From Pseudomonas sp. BGr12 (GTDB taxonomy: Bacteria; Pseudomonadota; Gammaproteobacteria; Pseudomonadales; Pseudomonadaceae): a DNA stretch of 64,000 bases. The position numbers and the translations under genes were made by a program. Shown piece by piece: positions 19,173 to 30,332 of the stretch. The stretch spans positions 29,253 through 93,252 of the forward strand of contig NZ_JALRNF010000023.1 of assembly GCF_030272895.1 (NCBI RefSeq). Direction: 5' to 3'. The notes below the pieces were generated by a model, which did not search any database, had not been told where the DNA came from, and saw only the letters and a list, made by a program, of their open reading frames with translations. Within the stretch, counting starts at the first letter, position 1. Every line of letters starts with the position of its first letter.

Positions 19173-19229
19173 GCCAACACCTCGCTCGTTCTTTGTCCAT
19201 CACACCAATCCACTCGAGAATCCGAGTGA

Positions 19230-19502
<273 letters not shown>

Positions 19503-19630
19503 TTACGTCGTATTGGTTAGGTTTTTTAGTTTGAAGCGGTAAAACAAAATCGTTTTTTACAGCTGCCCTTGCGGACGATTTCGACCCTCCCCGATACAGG
19601 CGGAAGGGTCATCAGACACGCCAGGCGGTC

Positions 19631-20924
<1,294 letters not shown>

Positions 20925-21002
20925 CACAACTGCTCCTCGAAAGTCGACCAACCAGTCAGCAATGACTTGGCATAATTTGTGCCGACAAAATGCGCGCAGA
21001 GT

Positions 21003-21024
21003 ATAGGGGCGGTTTAACCCCTAT
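21003..21024 (-). terminator. Possible weak terminator between parB and atpI
   Basis: ATAGGGG (21003-21009) pairs with CCCCTAT (21018-21024) around an 8-base loop, about 50 bases past the parB stop on the minus strand. No T run follows, so it is at best a weak or factor-assisted terminator. Confidence 0.35.
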
Positions 21025-21073
21025 TCAACTGTCGGGTAGTGATTTCCGACTGCGCGCTACAAATGGAATTGTT

Positions 21074-21946
21074 TCAGCGGATGTGAGCTAGCACACCTTG
21101 CAACTCATCTAACGAGTTGTAGCGGATAACTAACTGGCCTTTGCCCTTGTTGCCGTGGCGTATCTGTACTGCCGAGCCCAAACGCTCTGCCAGACGCTGT
21201 TCGAGGCGGGTAATGTCCGGGTCCGGCTTGGCCGGTTCCACCGGTTCCGGCTTGCCATTGAGCCACTGGCGAACCAGTGCTTCGGTCTGGCGCACGGTCA
21301 GGCCGCGTGCGACAACATGACGCGCCCCATCGACCTGTTGTTCTTCCGGCAAGCCAAGCAACGCCCGGGCATGACCCATTTCCAGGTCGCCATGGGACAA
21401 CATGGTCTTGATCACATCCGGTAGCGAAATCAGGCGCAGCAGGTTGGCCACGGTCACCCGCGACTTGCCCACGGCATCGGCGACCTGCTGCTGGGTCAGC
21501 TGGAACTCCACCTGCAGGCGCTGCAGGGCGATGGCCTCTTCCACCGGGTTGAGGTCTTCGCGCTGGATGTTCTCGATCAGGGCCATGGCGATGGCCGCCT
21601 CGTCGGGCACCTCGCGGACCATGGCCGGGATGGTGTCCAGGCCGGCCTGCTGGCTGGCGCGCCAGCGGCGCTCACCGGCGATGATCTCGTAGCGGTCCTC
21701 GGCAATCGGGCGCACCACGATCGGCTGCATCACGCCCTGGTTGCGGATCGACTGAGCCAGTTCCTCCAACGCTTGCGGGTCCATGTCCCGGCGTGGCTGG
21801 TACTTGCCGCGCTCGATCAGGTCGAGGGGCAGATGTTGCAGTTCTTTCTGGTCGACCTTCACAGCCTGCTCTTCGAGCGCGCTGACGGTCGGACCACTGA
21901 GCAGTGCATCCAACCCGCGTCCGAGACCCCGTTTCTTAACGGCCAT
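21074..21946 (-). CDS. parB: Chromosome partitioning protein ParB
   Basis: 290 residues. ParB binds parS, spreads and slides on DNA as a CTP-dependent clamp, and loads SMC/condensin near the origin. Seen here: an N-terminal ParA-stimulating tail (KKRGLGRGLDALL), the CTP-binding domain with YQPRRDM and GERRWRAS (about 90-97) and ENIQRE, a helix-turn-helix (LTQQQVADAVGKSRVTVANLL), and a C-terminal dimerisation domain. It lies 9 bases after parA. Its targets, two parS sites, are in recF about 12 kb away in this window. Confidence 0.98.
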   Translation of the reverse strand: MAVKKRGLGRGLDALLSGPTVSALEEQAVKVDQKELQHLPLDLIERGKYQPRRDMDPQALEELAQSIRNQGVMQPIVVRPIAEDRYEIIAGERRWRASQQAGLDTIPAMVREVPDEAAIAMALIENIQREDLNPVEEAIALQRLQVEFQLTQQQVADAVGKSRVTVANLLRLISLPDVIKTMLSHGDLEMGHARALLGLPEEQQVDGARHVVARGLTVRQTEALVRQWLNGKPEPVEPAKPDPDITRLEQRLAERLGSAVQIRHGNKGKGQLVIRYNSLDELQGVLAHIR

Positions 21947-21955
21947 ACGGATTCC

Positions 21956-22747
21956 TTAAGTTGTTTGTGCAGTGCGGGATTGACGCCGCTGACGGCGTAC
22001 GAGTTCCCCGGCCAGGGCCAGGTAAGCCAGTGCGCCACGCGATTGCTTGTCATAGGCCAGCGCCGGCATGCCGAAACTCGGCGCCTCGGCCAGGCGCACG
22101 TTGCGCGGGATCACCGTGTCGTACAGCTGGTCACCGAAGTGTTCCTTGAGCTGCGCCGACACATCGTTGATCAGGCTCAGGCGCGGGTCGTACATGGTCC
22201 GCAGCAGGCCTTCGACCTTCAGGTTCGGGTTCAGGCGTTCAGCGATGCGCTTGATGTTATCCACAAGGTCGCTCAAGCCTTCCAGGGCAAAGTATTCACA
22301 TTGCATTGGAATGATCACGCCATCGGCGGCGACCAAGGCGTTGAGGGTCAGCATCGACAGCGACGGCGGGCAGTCGATGAGGATGTAGTCGTAGTTCTCG
22401 CGGATCGGCGCCAGCGCGGTGCGCAGACGGCTCTCCTTCATCTGCATTTCCAGCAGCACCACTTCCGCGGCGGTCAGGTCGCGGTTGGCCGGCAGCAGCT
22501 GATAACCACCGTGCTCGGAGAAATGCATGGCCTGGGCCAGGTCGCATTCACCGATCAACAGGTCGTAGACCGAATGTTCCAGGACGTGTTTATCCACACC
22601 ACTGCCCATGGTGGCGTTGCCCTGTGGATCGAGATCGATCAGCAGCACGCGGCGCTTGGTGGCCACCAGCGATGCTGCGAGATTGATACAGGTGGTGGTC
22701 TTGCCCACACCACCCTTCTGGTTCGCGATTGCGAATACCTTAGCCAT
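21956..22747 (-). CDS. parA: Chromosome partitioning ATPase ParA
   Basis: 263-residue Walker-type ATPase. The deviant Walker A motif KGGVGKTT is at about residue 11, and IDLDPQGN and LIDCPPSLS carry the Walker A' and B elements. It binds nucleoid DNA in the ATP form and moves ParB-parS complexes. It follows rsmG by 18 bases and precedes parB by 9, so the rsmG-parA-parB order is conserved and probably one transcript with mnmG. Confidence 0.97.
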   Translation of the reverse strand: MAKVFAIANQKGGVGKTTTCINLAASLVATKRRVLLIDLDPQGNATMGSGVDKHVLEHSVYDLLIGECDLAQAMHFSEHGGYQLLPANRDLTAAEVVLLEMQMKESRLRTALAPIRENYDYILIDCPPSLSMLTLNALVAADGVIIPMQCEYFALEGLSDLVDNIKRIAERLNPNLKVEGLLRTMYDPRLSLINDVSAQLKEHFGDQLYDTVIPRNVRLAEAPSFGMPALAYDKQSRGALAYLALAGELVRRQRRQSRTAQTT

Positions 22748-22765
22748 TCTTGCTTGTGTTCCCAG

Positions 22766-23410
22766 TCATGCCGTGCGGCGCAGTATCAGCAGATGGCGCT
22801 GGCCTTGGCAACCCGGAACGGTCAAGGCCTGCTCGCTATCCACTTTGAAATCTGCCGGCAATGCTACCAGTTCATCGGCAGGATGCAGCCCTTTCATTGC
22901 CAGCCACTGCGTCTTCTCGTCGCCGAGGTGGCGGGTCCAGTTGGTAAAGTTCTCCATGCTGCTGAAAGCCCGGGAAACAATTCCGGTGAATGGCTGGGCC
23001 GGTTGGTACTCCTCCACCCGCTTGTGGATAACTTGCAGGTTGTCCAGCTTGAGCTCCATCTTCACCTGGGTCAGGAAGCGGGTCTTCTTGCCATTGCTGT
23101 CGAGCACCGTGACTTGCTTGTCCGGATGCAGGATAGCCAGGGGAATGCCGGGCATGCCGCCGCCGCTGCCGACATCGAGCCAGCGCTCGCTGTGGATAAA
23201 CGGCATGACGCTCAGGCTGTCGAGCAGGTGGCGGGAAACCATTTCGTCCGGATTGCGCACGGCGGTCAGGTTGTAGGCCTTGTTCCACTTGATCAGCAAG
23301 GCCAGGTAGGCCAGCAGCTGGGCGTGCTGGCCTTCGCTCAGCTCGACACCGAGCTGGCGGGCGCCTGTGGACAACTCTTCGGCGTGTTGCGGGGTGACCA
23401 GAGAACTCAA
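22766..23410 (-). CDS. rsmG: 16S rRNA (guanine(527)-N(7))-methyltransferase
   Basis: 214 residues. RsmG methylates G527 of 16S rRNA using S-adenosylmethionine; its loss gives low-level streptomycin resistance. The SAM-binding motif [15 protein letters not shown] is clear. The start is TTG at 23410, overlapping the mnmG stop in the tetranucleotide TTGA, which implies translational coupling. This start gives [13 protein letters not shown] and the usual family length. Confidence 0.95.
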   Translation of the reverse strand: MSSLVTPQHAEELSTGARQLGVELSEGQHAQLLAYLALLIKWNKAYNLTAVRNPDEMVSRHLLDSLSVMPFIHSERWLDVGSGGGMPGIPLAILHPDKQVTVLDSNGKKTRFLTQVKMELKLDNLQVIHKRVEEYQPAQPFTGIVSRAFSSMENFTNWTRHLGDEKTQWLAMKGLHPADELVALPADFKVDSEQALTVPGCQGQRHLLILRRTA

Positions 23411-25302
23411 GCGCTTTGCTCCAACTCGCGGCCTGCGCCACGTTTTTTCAAATGAATCAGCAACAGGGAAATCGCCGCCGGGGTCACGCCGGGGATACGC
23501 GATGCCTGGCCCAGGGTTTCCGGCCGGGTCTGGCCGAGCTTGCCCTGGATCTCCTTGGACAGACCGGAAATACCACTGTAGTCGATGTCGTCGGGCAGGC
23601 GGGTGTCTTCGCTGGCACGCAGCCGGGCGATTTCTTCCTGTTGCCGGTCGATGTAACCGGCGTATTTGGTCTTGATCTCGACCTGTTCGGCCACCTGTGG
23701 ATCGATTTCTGCACCGCCGGTCACTTCCATCAGGCCGGCATAGTCGATTTCCGGGCGGGACAACAGGTTGAGCAGGTTGTACTCATGGCTCAACGGCGTG
23801 CCGAACTTCTCGGCAATGGCCTCGCCTTGCGCGGTACCCGGGCGTACCCAGGTGGATTTCAGGCGCTGTTCTTCCTGGACGATGCCCTCGCGCTTGGCGC
23901 TGAAGGCGGCCCAGCGTTCGTCATCGACCAGACCCAGCTCGCGACCTTTTTCGGTCAGGCGCAGGTCGGCGTTGTCTTCACGCAGGATCAGCCGGTACTC
24001 GGCACGTGAAGTGAACATGCGGTACGGCTCCTGGGTACCGAGGGTAATCAGGTCGTCGACCAGTACCCCGATGTACGCCTCGTCCCGACGCGGGCACCAG
24101 CTTTCACGGCCCTGGGCACGCAGCGCGGCGTTGGTACCGGCGAGCAGGCCCTGGGCGCCGGCTTCTTCGTAACCGGTGGTGCCGTTGATCTGGCCGGCGA
24201 AGAACAGGCCGCCGATCACCTTGGTTTCCAGGCTGTACTTGAGGTCGCGCGGATCGAAGTAGTCGTATTCGATGGCGTAGCCCGGACGCACGATGTGGGC
24301 GTTTTCCATGCCGCGGATCGAACGGACGATCTCCAGCTGCACATCGAACGGCAAGGATGTGGATATCCCGTTCGGGTACAGCTCGTGGGTGTTCAAGCCT
24401 TCAGGCTCGATGAACACCTGGTGGCTTTCCTTGTCGGCAAAGCGGTGGATCTTGTCTTCGATCGACGGGCAATAGCGCGGGCCGATACCTTCGATCACCC
24501 CCGAGTACATCGGCGAACGGTCGAGGTTCGAGGCGATGATCTCGTGGGTACGGGCGTTGGTGTGGGTAATCCAGCAACTGACCTGGCGCGGATGCATGGC
24601 CTTGTCGCCCATGAACGACATTACCGGGATCGGCGTATCGCCAGGTTGCTCGGTCATTACCGAGAAATCCACAGAGCGACCGTCGATACGCGGCGGCGTA
24701 CCGGTTTTCAGGCGACCGACCCGCAGCGGCAGCTCGCGCAGGCGGTGAGCCAGGGCGATGGCGGGCGGATCGCCGGCGCGACCGCCGGAATAGTTCTGCA
24801 GACCAATGTGGATAAGTCCAGCGAGGAAGGTGCCAGTGGTCAGCACCACGGAGTCTGCGAAGAAACGCAGGCCCATTTGCGTCACCACACCGCGTACCTG
24901 GTCCTGCTCGACGATCAGGTCATCGCAGGACTGCTGGAATATCCACAGGTTGGGCTGGTTCTCGAGAATTTCGCGCACTACAGCCTTGTAGATGGCGCGG
25001 TCGGCCTGGGCGCGTGTCGCACGCACCGCCGGGCCCTTGCGGTTGTTCAATACACGGAACTGGATACCGCTCTTGTCAGTGGCCAGCGCCATGGCGCCGC
25101 CGAGCGCATCGATTTCCTTGACCAGGTGGCTCTTGCCGATGCCACCGATGGCCGGGTTGCAACTCATATGACCGAGGGTTTCCACGTTGTGGGTCAGCAG
25201 CAGGGTTTTTACGCCCATGCGTGCAGACGCAAGCGCAGCCTCGGTACCGGCATGGCCGCCGCCGATGACGATCACTTCAAAACGGGAAGGGAAATCCACC
25301 AC
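23407..25302 (-). CDS. mnmG: tRNA uridine-5-carboxymethylaminomethyl modification enzyme MnmG
   Basis: 631-residue FAD-dependent enzyme. With MnmE it adds the cmnm5 group to the wobble uridine of several tRNAs. The N-terminal FAD-binding motif is [33 protein letters not shown] and [12 protein letters not shown] are conserved GidA segments, and the C-terminal helical domain binds MnmE. It heads the mnmG-rsmG-parA-parB unit. The origin-like region lies directly upstream, so its promoter sits in a DnaA-box-rich spacer. Confidence 0.98.
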   Translation of the reverse strand: MVDFPSRFEVIVIGGGHAGTEAALASARMGVKTLLLTHNVETLGHMSCNPAIGGIGKSHLVKEIDALGGAMALATDKSGIQFRVLNNRKGPAVRATRAQADRAIYKAVVREILENQPNLWIFQQSCDDLIVEQDQVRGVVTQMGLRFFADSVVLTTGTFLAGLIHIGLQNYSGGRAGDPPAIALAHRLRELPLRVGRLKTGTPPRIDGRSVDFSVMTEQPGDTPIPVMSFMGDKAMHPRQVSCWITHTNARTHEIIASNLDRSPMYSGVIEGIGPRYCPSIEDKIHRFADKESHQVFIEPEGLNTHELYPNGISTSLPFDVQLEIVRSIRGMENAHIVRPGYAIEYDYFDPRDLKYSLETKVIGGLFFAGQINGTTGYEEAGAQGLLAGTNAALRAQGRESWCPRRDEAYIGVLVDDLITLGTQEPYRMFTSRAEYRLILREDNADLRLTEKGRELGLVDDERWAAFSAKREGIVQEEQRLKSTWVRPGTAQGEAIAEKFGTPLSHEYNLLNLLSRPEIDYAGLMEVTGGAEIDPQVAEQVEIKTKYAGYIDRQQEEIARLRASEDTRLPDDIDYSGISGLSKEIQGKLGQTRPETLGQASRIPGVTPAAISLLLIHLKKRGAGRELEQSA

Positions 25303-25379
25303 GCACCTCGTGCCTGTTTCGGGAATAGATAGGGATAACGCACAAGTATAGGGACTTACCCCCCTCTAAAGGAACCGCT

Positions 25380-25812
25380 TGGACAAAATTTAACCAGGCT
25401 GTGGATGAATGGCGAGCAATAGAAATTAAAAGAGAGAAATTTATTAAAGCTTTGTTTTTATGTTTATTCTTATGCACCACCCTATCTGTGGATAAGGTTC
25501 TACAGCCTTTGAATGACGTGATGTACAGAGATTTATAACCCTGTGGTCTACCGCTCATGAGCGTTCTGGATAAGCGCTTTAAGCCTGTGGATGAAAGTAC
25601 CAGTTACCCACAAGCGAGATTATCTCCAGGCTTGAAGGCCAGTTATCAACGGAGCTGAGGCTGAGTTTTCCACAGGGCTTATTTCGCCAGAATGTGGACA
25701 GACGGGCAGGAAAAATCGCAGCACCACGCAAGGTGGTCCTGGGAGGAAAGGAAAAATGCAGAGGTTGGGTCAGCACCCAGGCCTTGGGCAGGCCCGGGTG
25801 TGGATAAGAACG
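25380..25812. other. Second origin-like region: AT-rich segment with DnaA boxes between mnmE and mnmG
   Basis: No gene is seen in the 511 bases between the mnmG start and the mnmE stop. There are two perfect DnaA boxes (TGTGGATAA at 25487-25495 and 25799-25807) and several near matches (TGTGGATGA at 25400 and 25586, TTACCCACA near 25603, TTTTCCACA near 25666). The AT-rich stretch 25428-25475 (GAGAGAAATTTATTAAAGC), followed by CTGTGGATAAGG and ATGTACAGAGA, closely parallels the same elements in the main origin at 29930-30040. A second plasmid-active ori segment has been described in pseudomonads; whether this one initiates is not shown here. Confidence 0.6.
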
Positions 25813-25813
25813 C

Positions 25814-27184
25814 TTACTTGCCGATGCAGAAGCTGGAGAAGATGCGACCCAGCAGGTCGTCAGAGCTGAAGGCACCGGTAATCTCGCCCAGGGCTTGTTG
25901 AGCCTGGCGCAGGTCTTCCGCCAGCAGCTCCCCTGCCCCGGCCAGTGTCAGTTGGGCACGGCCATGCTCAAGGTGTGCGCTGGCCTGGCGTAGTGCCTCC
26001 AGGTGCCTTCTGCGCGCGCTGAAACTGCTTTCGGCCGTCTGTTCATAACCCATGCAGGCTTTCAGGTGCTCACGCAGCAACTCCAGGCCCATGTCCGTGT
26101 CCTTGGCGCTGAGGGTGATGGTGACGTGACCATCTTCACTCTGCTCCATGGCGATGGCTTCGCCGCTGAGGTCAGCCTTGTTGCGAATCAGCGTGACCTT
26201 GGCCGGATCCGGACGCAGGTCGAGGAATTCCGGCCACAGGGCGAAAGGATCGCTGGCTTCAGGTGCGGTCGAATCCACCACCAGCAACACCCGATCGGCT
26301 TCGGTGATGGCCTTGAGCGCACGCTCCACGCCAATCTTTTCCACATGGTCATCGGTATCGCGCAGCCCCGCGGTATCCACCACATGCAGCGGCATGCCGT
26401 CGATGTGGATATGTTCGCGCAGGATGTCCCGGGTGGTGCCGGCGATGTCGGTGACGATAGCCGCCTCGCGTCCGGCCAGGACATTGAGCAGGCTGGATTT
26501 GCCGGCATTCGGACGACCGGCGATGACCACCGTCATACCGTCACGTAGCAAGGCACCCTGCCCGGCTTCGCGCTGCACTGTGGACAGATTGCCGCGCACG
26601 TCATCGAGCATGCTCAACACATGGCCATCGGCGAGGAAGTCGATTTCTTCCTCGGGGAAGTCGATGGCAGCTTCCACGTAGATGCGCAGGCTGATCAACT
26701 TCTCGGTGAGGTTATCCACACGTCGGGAAAATTCCCCCTGCAACGAGCGCAAGGCGTTGCGGGCGGCCTGTGCAGAACTGGCTTCGATCAGGTCGGCGAT
26801 GGCCTCGGCCTGGGCGAGGTCGAGCTTGTCATTGAGGAAGGCCCGCTCGCTGAATTCACCGGGACGGGCCAGTCGGCAACCGAGTTGTACACAGCGCTGC
26901 AGGAGCATATCCAGCACCACCGGGCCACCATGGCCCTGGAGTTCCAGCACGTCTTCGCCGGTGAACGAGTTGGGGCCCGGGAAAAACAGCGCAATGCCTT
27001 CATCCAGGACCAGCCCGTCTTCGGCGCGGAATGGACCGTAGTGGGCGTGGCGCGGGGTCAAGCTGCGTCCGCAGATGGCCAGGCCCGCCTGCTGCGCCAG
27101 GGGGCCGGAAAGCCGCACGATCCCCACCCCCCCACGTCCCTGGGCGGTAGCGATGGCGGCGATGGTTTCACGCACAGTGTTCAT
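25814..27184 (-). CDS. mnmE: tRNA modification GTPase MnmE
   Basis: 456 residues from ATG 27184 ([19 protein letters not shown]); a longer frame upstream lacks family similarity. N-terminal formyl-tetrahydrofolate-binding domain, a helical domain, and an inserted G domain with [24 protein letters not shown] and NKAD. The C-terminus is CIGK, whose cysteine is conserved in the family. It works with MnmG on the wobble uridine. It lies after yidC but is separated from it by a terminator. Confidence 0.97.
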   Translation of the reverse strand: MNTVRETIAAIATAQGRGGVGIVRLSGPLAQQAGLAICGRSLTPRHAHYGPFRAEDGLVLDEGIALFFPGPNSFTGEDVLELQGHGGPVVLDMLLQRCVQLGCRLARPGEFSERAFLNDKLDLAQAEAIADLIEASSAQAARNALRSLQGEFSRRVDNLTEKLISLRIYVEAAIDFPEEEIDFLADGHVLSMLDDVRGNLSTVQREAGQGALLRDGMTVVIAGRPNAGKSSLLNVLAGREAAIVTDIAGTTRDILREHIHIDGMPLHVVDTAGLRDTDDHVEKIGVERALKAITEADRVLLVVDSTAPEASDPFALWPEFLDLRPDPAKVTLIRNKADLSGEAIAMEQSEDGHVTITLSAKDTDMGLELLREHLKACMGYEQTAESSFSARRRHLEALRQASAHLEHGRAQLTLAGAGELLAEDLRQAQQALGEITGAFSSDDLLGRIFSSFCIGK

Positions 27185-27218
27185 GCTCGAAGGCCTCACG
27201 ACAAAAACGACAGATAGC

Positions 27219-27243
27219 AAAACGCCCCACGAGGGGGCGTTTT
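27219..27243 (-). terminator. Terminator after yidC
   Basis: AAAACGCCCC (27219-27228) pairs with GGGGCGTTTT (27234-27243) with a 5-base loop; read on the minus strand the stem ends in a T run. It separates the rpmH-rnpA-yidD-yidC unit from mnmE. Confidence 0.8.
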
Positions 27244-27267
27244 TCCACAGGTTAGCTGGCTAACCCG

Positions 27268-28950
27268 TCAAGCGGCAGCTTTCTTGGTAGCTGCTTCGAT
27301 GCTGCGGGTGATGTACCACTGCTGTGCGATCGACAGCACGTTGTTCACAACCCAGTACAGCACCAGACCTGCAGGGAACCACAGGAAGAAGAAGGTGAAG
27401 ATGATCGGCATCATTTTCATCACCTTGGCCTGCATCGGATCCGGCGGAGTCGGGTTCAGACGCTGCTGGATGAACATGGTCGCGCCCATGATGATCGGCA
27501 GGATGAAGAACGGATCCTTGATCGACAGGTCGGTGATCCAGAACATCCAAGGTGCCTGACGCATCTCGACGCTTTCCAGCAGAACCCAGTACAGCGAGAG
27601 GAAGACCGGCATCTGCACCAGGATCGGCAGGCAGCCGCCCAGCGGGTTGATCTTCTCTTTCTTGTACAGCTCCATCATGGCTTGCGACATTTTCTGCCGG
27701 TCATCGCCATGTTGCTCTTTCAGGGCAGCCAGTTTCGGCGCCACGGCACGCATGCGCGCCATCGAACGGTAGCTGGCGGCGGACAGCGGGAAGAACAGGC
27801 CCTTGATCAGCATGGTCAGGACGATGATCGACCAGCCCCAGTTGCCGAGCAGGCTGTGGATATGTTGCAGCAGCCAGAAGATCGGCTGGGCAATGAACCA
27901 CAGGATGCCGTAGTCGACGGTCAGTTCCAGGCCTGGGGACAACTCTTTCAGGCGTTCCTGGATCTTCGGACCGGCATACAGCATGGTGCTGGTTTCGGCT
28001 TTGGCACCAGGGGCTACGTTGAGCGCCGGGCCGGTGAAACCGATGATGTAGTTGCCCTGGCTGTCCTTGCGGGTCTGAACGATGTTGTTGTCAGACTTGT
28101 TTGGAATCCAGGCGGTGACGAAGTAGTGCTGCAGCCAGGCTACCCAACCACCGGTAACATTTTCTTTCAGATTTCCCTTGTCGATGTCTTTCATCGACAC
28201 CTTCTTGTAGGGCTCCGAACTTGTCCACAGGGCCGCACCCAGGTAGGTCGCGGTACCGGTGGCGGTGCTCGAGGATGGATCCGAGCTGGCGTCACGCTTC
28301 AACTGAGCGAACAGGTTACCGCTCCAGGGCTGGGCGCTCTGGTTATCGATCAGGTAGGTAACGGTCAGGTCGTACTCGCCGCGCTTGAAGCTGAAGCGCT
28401 TGATGTAGTTGACCCCGTTATCGCTGAACTTCAGGTCGACGACCATCTGGTCCTGGCCATCGGCCAGTTGATAACTTTTCTGATCGGCGGCGTACAGCGG
28501 ACGGCCAGTTGGACGTGCATCCGGGCCGTTGACGCCGGTCAGGCCGCTCTGGGCCAGGTAAGTACGCTCGCTACCGTTGTCGAACAACTGGAACGGAATG
28601 TCCGGATGGTCCTGGCGGCGTGGGTACTTGGGCAGCATCAGCTGGGCGATATCACCGCCGTTTGGATCGATAGCCAGGTCCAGGACATCAGTCTTGACCC
28701 GGATCAGGTCCTTGCTGATGGCAACCGGAGCCAGTTCGGCTGGGCTGGATTCAGCGTTGGCGCTCGGCACATCGGCGCTGGCGCCAGTGTTGCCGGCCTG
28801 CGCGGTGTCCGGCAAGGCCGGGGCAGCGTTGCTGGCAGCAGTATTCTGAGTCGGCAGGGCAGCCTGGCCGTAGTCCTGGTTCCAGTTAAGGACCATGACA
28901 TAGGACACGATTGCCAGGGCGACGATCAGGATCGTGCGTTTAATATCCAT
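27268..28950 (-). CDS. yidC: Membrane protein insertase YidC
   Basis: 560 residues. YidC inserts and folds inner-membrane proteins, alone or with SecYEG; subunit c of the ATP synthase encoded nearby is a classic client. One N-terminal transmembrane anchor (MDIKRTILIVALAIVSYVMV) is followed by a large periplasmic beta domain (about 40-340), then the five-helix core (from about residue 355) with the conserved hydrophilic-groove arginine in SAASYRSMARM. Length fits gammaproteobacterial YidC. It starts 2 bases after yidD. Confidence 0.98.
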   Translation of the reverse strand: MDIKRTILIVALAIVSYVMVLNWNQDYGQAALPTQNTAASNAAPALPDTAQAGNTGASADVPSANAESSPAELAPVAISKDLIRVKTDVLDLAIDPNGGDIAQLMLPKYPRRQDHPDIPFQLFDNGSERTYLAQSGLTGVNGPDARPTGRPLYAADQKSYQLADGQDQMVVDLKFSDNGVNYIKRFSFKRGEYDLTVTYLIDNQSAQPWSGNLFAQLKRDASSDPSSSTATGTATYLGAALWTSSEPYKKVSMKDIDKGNLKENVTGGWVAWLQHYFVTAWIPNKSDNNIVQTRKDSQGNYIIGFTGPALNVAPGAKAETSTMLYAGPKIQERLKELSPGLELTVDYGILWFIAQPIFWLLQHIHSLLGNWGWSIIVLTMLIKGLFFPLSAASYRSMARMRAVAPKLAALKEQHGDDRQKMSQAMMELYKKEKINPLGGCLPILVQMPVFLSLYWVLLESVEMRQAPWMFWITDLSIKDPFFILPIIMGATMFIQQRLNPTPPDPMQAKVMKMMPIIFTFFFLWFPAGLVLYWVVNNVLSIAQQWYITRSIEAATKKAAA

Positions 28951-28952
28951 GA

Positions 28953-29198
28953 TTACTCGGCTATCGAAGAAGAACGGGAAGAGGGAGCAGGCGGAACCGG
29001 GTCAAAACCGCCGGCATTCCACGGATGACAACGCCCCAGACGACGAACGGTAAGCCACCCACCGCGCAGAACGCCATGGGTTTCGATGGCTTCCAGCGCA
29101 TAGCAGGAGCAACTGGGGTAGAAACGACAGTGACTGGCCATCAGAGGACTAATGGCGTAACGGTAAAACTGGATCGGGACGAGTGCCAGTTTACGCAT
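28953..29198 (-). CDS. yidD: Membrane protein insertion efficiency factor YidD
   Basis: 81 residues. The conserved core is [20 protein letters not shown] (about 13-32), with cysteines, followed by [23 protein letters not shown]. It helps YidC-dependent insertion and is predicted to associate with the inner membrane through an amphipathic helix. It overlaps rnpA by 8 bases and abuts yidC, the usual tight cluster. Confidence 0.95.
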   Translation of the reverse strand: MRKLALVPIQFYRYAISPLMASHCRFYPSCSCYALEAIETHGVLRGGWLTVRRLGRCHPWNAGGFDPVPPAPSSRSSSIAE

Positions 29199-29595
29199 CT
29201 TGACTGTCTACCCCCACAGAGTCGGTGTTCACCACTGGAGCGGGCCGACTGCGTGCGAGGCGCTTCCAGAGCTTGCCAAAATGTTGGTGCAATTCTGGGT
29301 TTTCAATCTCGCCCAACCCTTTGCGCGCGACGATCACGATATCCCAGCCAGCAAGCATATGCTGGTTCAGGCGAAACGAATCGCGCATCAGGCGTTTCAG
29401 GCGATTGCGTTGAACGGAGAGCTTGACGCTCTTTTTCCCGATTACCAACCCCAGGCGGGGATGGTCCAGGCCATTCTCGCGGGCAAGGATCAGCAGGTTT
29501 TTCCCTGGAACCTTGCCGGTTGGGGAGTCGAAGACCGCTTTGAAGTGTCGGGGAACAAGCAGGCGCTTTTCCCGACTGAAGTCCTGACTCACCAC
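29191..29595 (-). CDS. rnpA: Ribonuclease P protein component
   Basis: RnpA is the protein cofactor of RNase P, which removes 5' leaders from tRNA precursors. The frame is open far upstream, but the family N-terminus ([12 protein letters not shown]) points to GTG at 29595 and a 134-residue product, the usual length. The RNR motif [18 protein letters not shown] is the RNA-binding signature. It lies 13 bases after rpmH, the universal arrangement, and overlaps yidD at its 3' end. Confidence 0.93.
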   Translation of the reverse strand: MVSQDFSREKRLLVPRHFKAVFDSPTGKVPGKNLLILARENGLDHPRLGLVIGKKSVKLSVQRNRLKRLMRDSFRLNQHMLAGWDIVIVARKGLGEIENPELHQHFGKLWKRLARSRPAPVVNTDSVGVDSQDA

Positions 29596-29608
29596 CAGTG
29601 CCGAAAAA

Positions 29609-29743
29609 TCAAACTGCCAGGCGCTTACGGCCTTTGGCACGGCGACGCGACAGAACGGCACGACCGTTCTTGGTGGCCATACGGGCACGGAAACCGTGAG
29701 TGCGAGCGCGCTTGATGGTGCTTGGTTGGAAAGTACGTTTCAT
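29609..29743 (-). CDS. rpmH: 50S ribosomal protein L34
   Basis: A 44-codon gene, [20 protein letters not shown] and onward to KGRKRLAV. The strongly basic composition and sequence are those of L34, which binds 23S rRNA. It is the first gene of the leftward rpmH-rnpA-yidD-yidC unit and is followed upstream by the origin, the conserved rpmH-oriC-dnaA arrangement. Confidence 0.98.
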
Positions 29744-29914
29744 GGCGTGTTACCTGGTTCGTCGACAACGGGCCGGAATGGCCCCCGTTTTAAGAGATCG
29801 GCGATTCTAGAGAAAGCAAGGCCATAGGTCAATTTCCAACCAGCTTTTCCTTATAGACGGATATCCACCCGGATCGTGGAGCGAAGCCAGCCCGAGCTAT
29901 CGATTCACGCTTAG

Positions 29915-30260
29915 ACATAAAAAAAGAGAGAGGAATTATTTAAAGCTTTTCTGTAAAACTTATAAAGCTTAGGACCGAGATATCTGTGGATAAGGTGCTG
30001 AAGGCCTTTATTTTCGCCATGTACAGAGAATTGAAAGTTTGTCGGGAAGCGGTGTTTTGACTGTGCCGAACCGACGGAAAAGCTGTGGATCAAATTGACG
30101 CTTATCCACAGGCAGGTTATCCACCGATTTCAGCCCCGAGTTGTGCAAAGACCTCAATGGCGGTTATCCACAGGGCTTATTCACAGCGCCGAAAGGTCAT
30201 TTTGGTCACTAAGCTGCTGATTTATCGCCATCCTTGACGCAGCTGCATGTGGATAACTGG
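29915..30260. other. oriC: Chromosomal replication origin oriC
   Basis: Non-coding region between rpmH and dnaA. Four perfect DnaA boxes are visible: TGTGGATAA at 29985-29993 and 30248-30256, TTATCCACA at 30102-30110 and 30164-30172. Near matches lie at 30084-30092, 30117-30125 and 30177-30185. An AT-rich stretch (29928-29970, with AAAAAAAGAGAG and TTATTTAAAGC) left of the boxes is the likely unwinding element. The 30248 box lies about 80 bases before the dnaA start and may also serve DnaA autoregulation. Placement rests on known Pseudomonas gene order plus the box cluster. Confidence 0.93.
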
Positions 30261-30332
30261 GCTGGCGCTCGGTACAATGGGCGCTTGTTTTTGCCTCACC
30301 GGCCTCACCGGCTTTCAACTCAGGGGATATCC

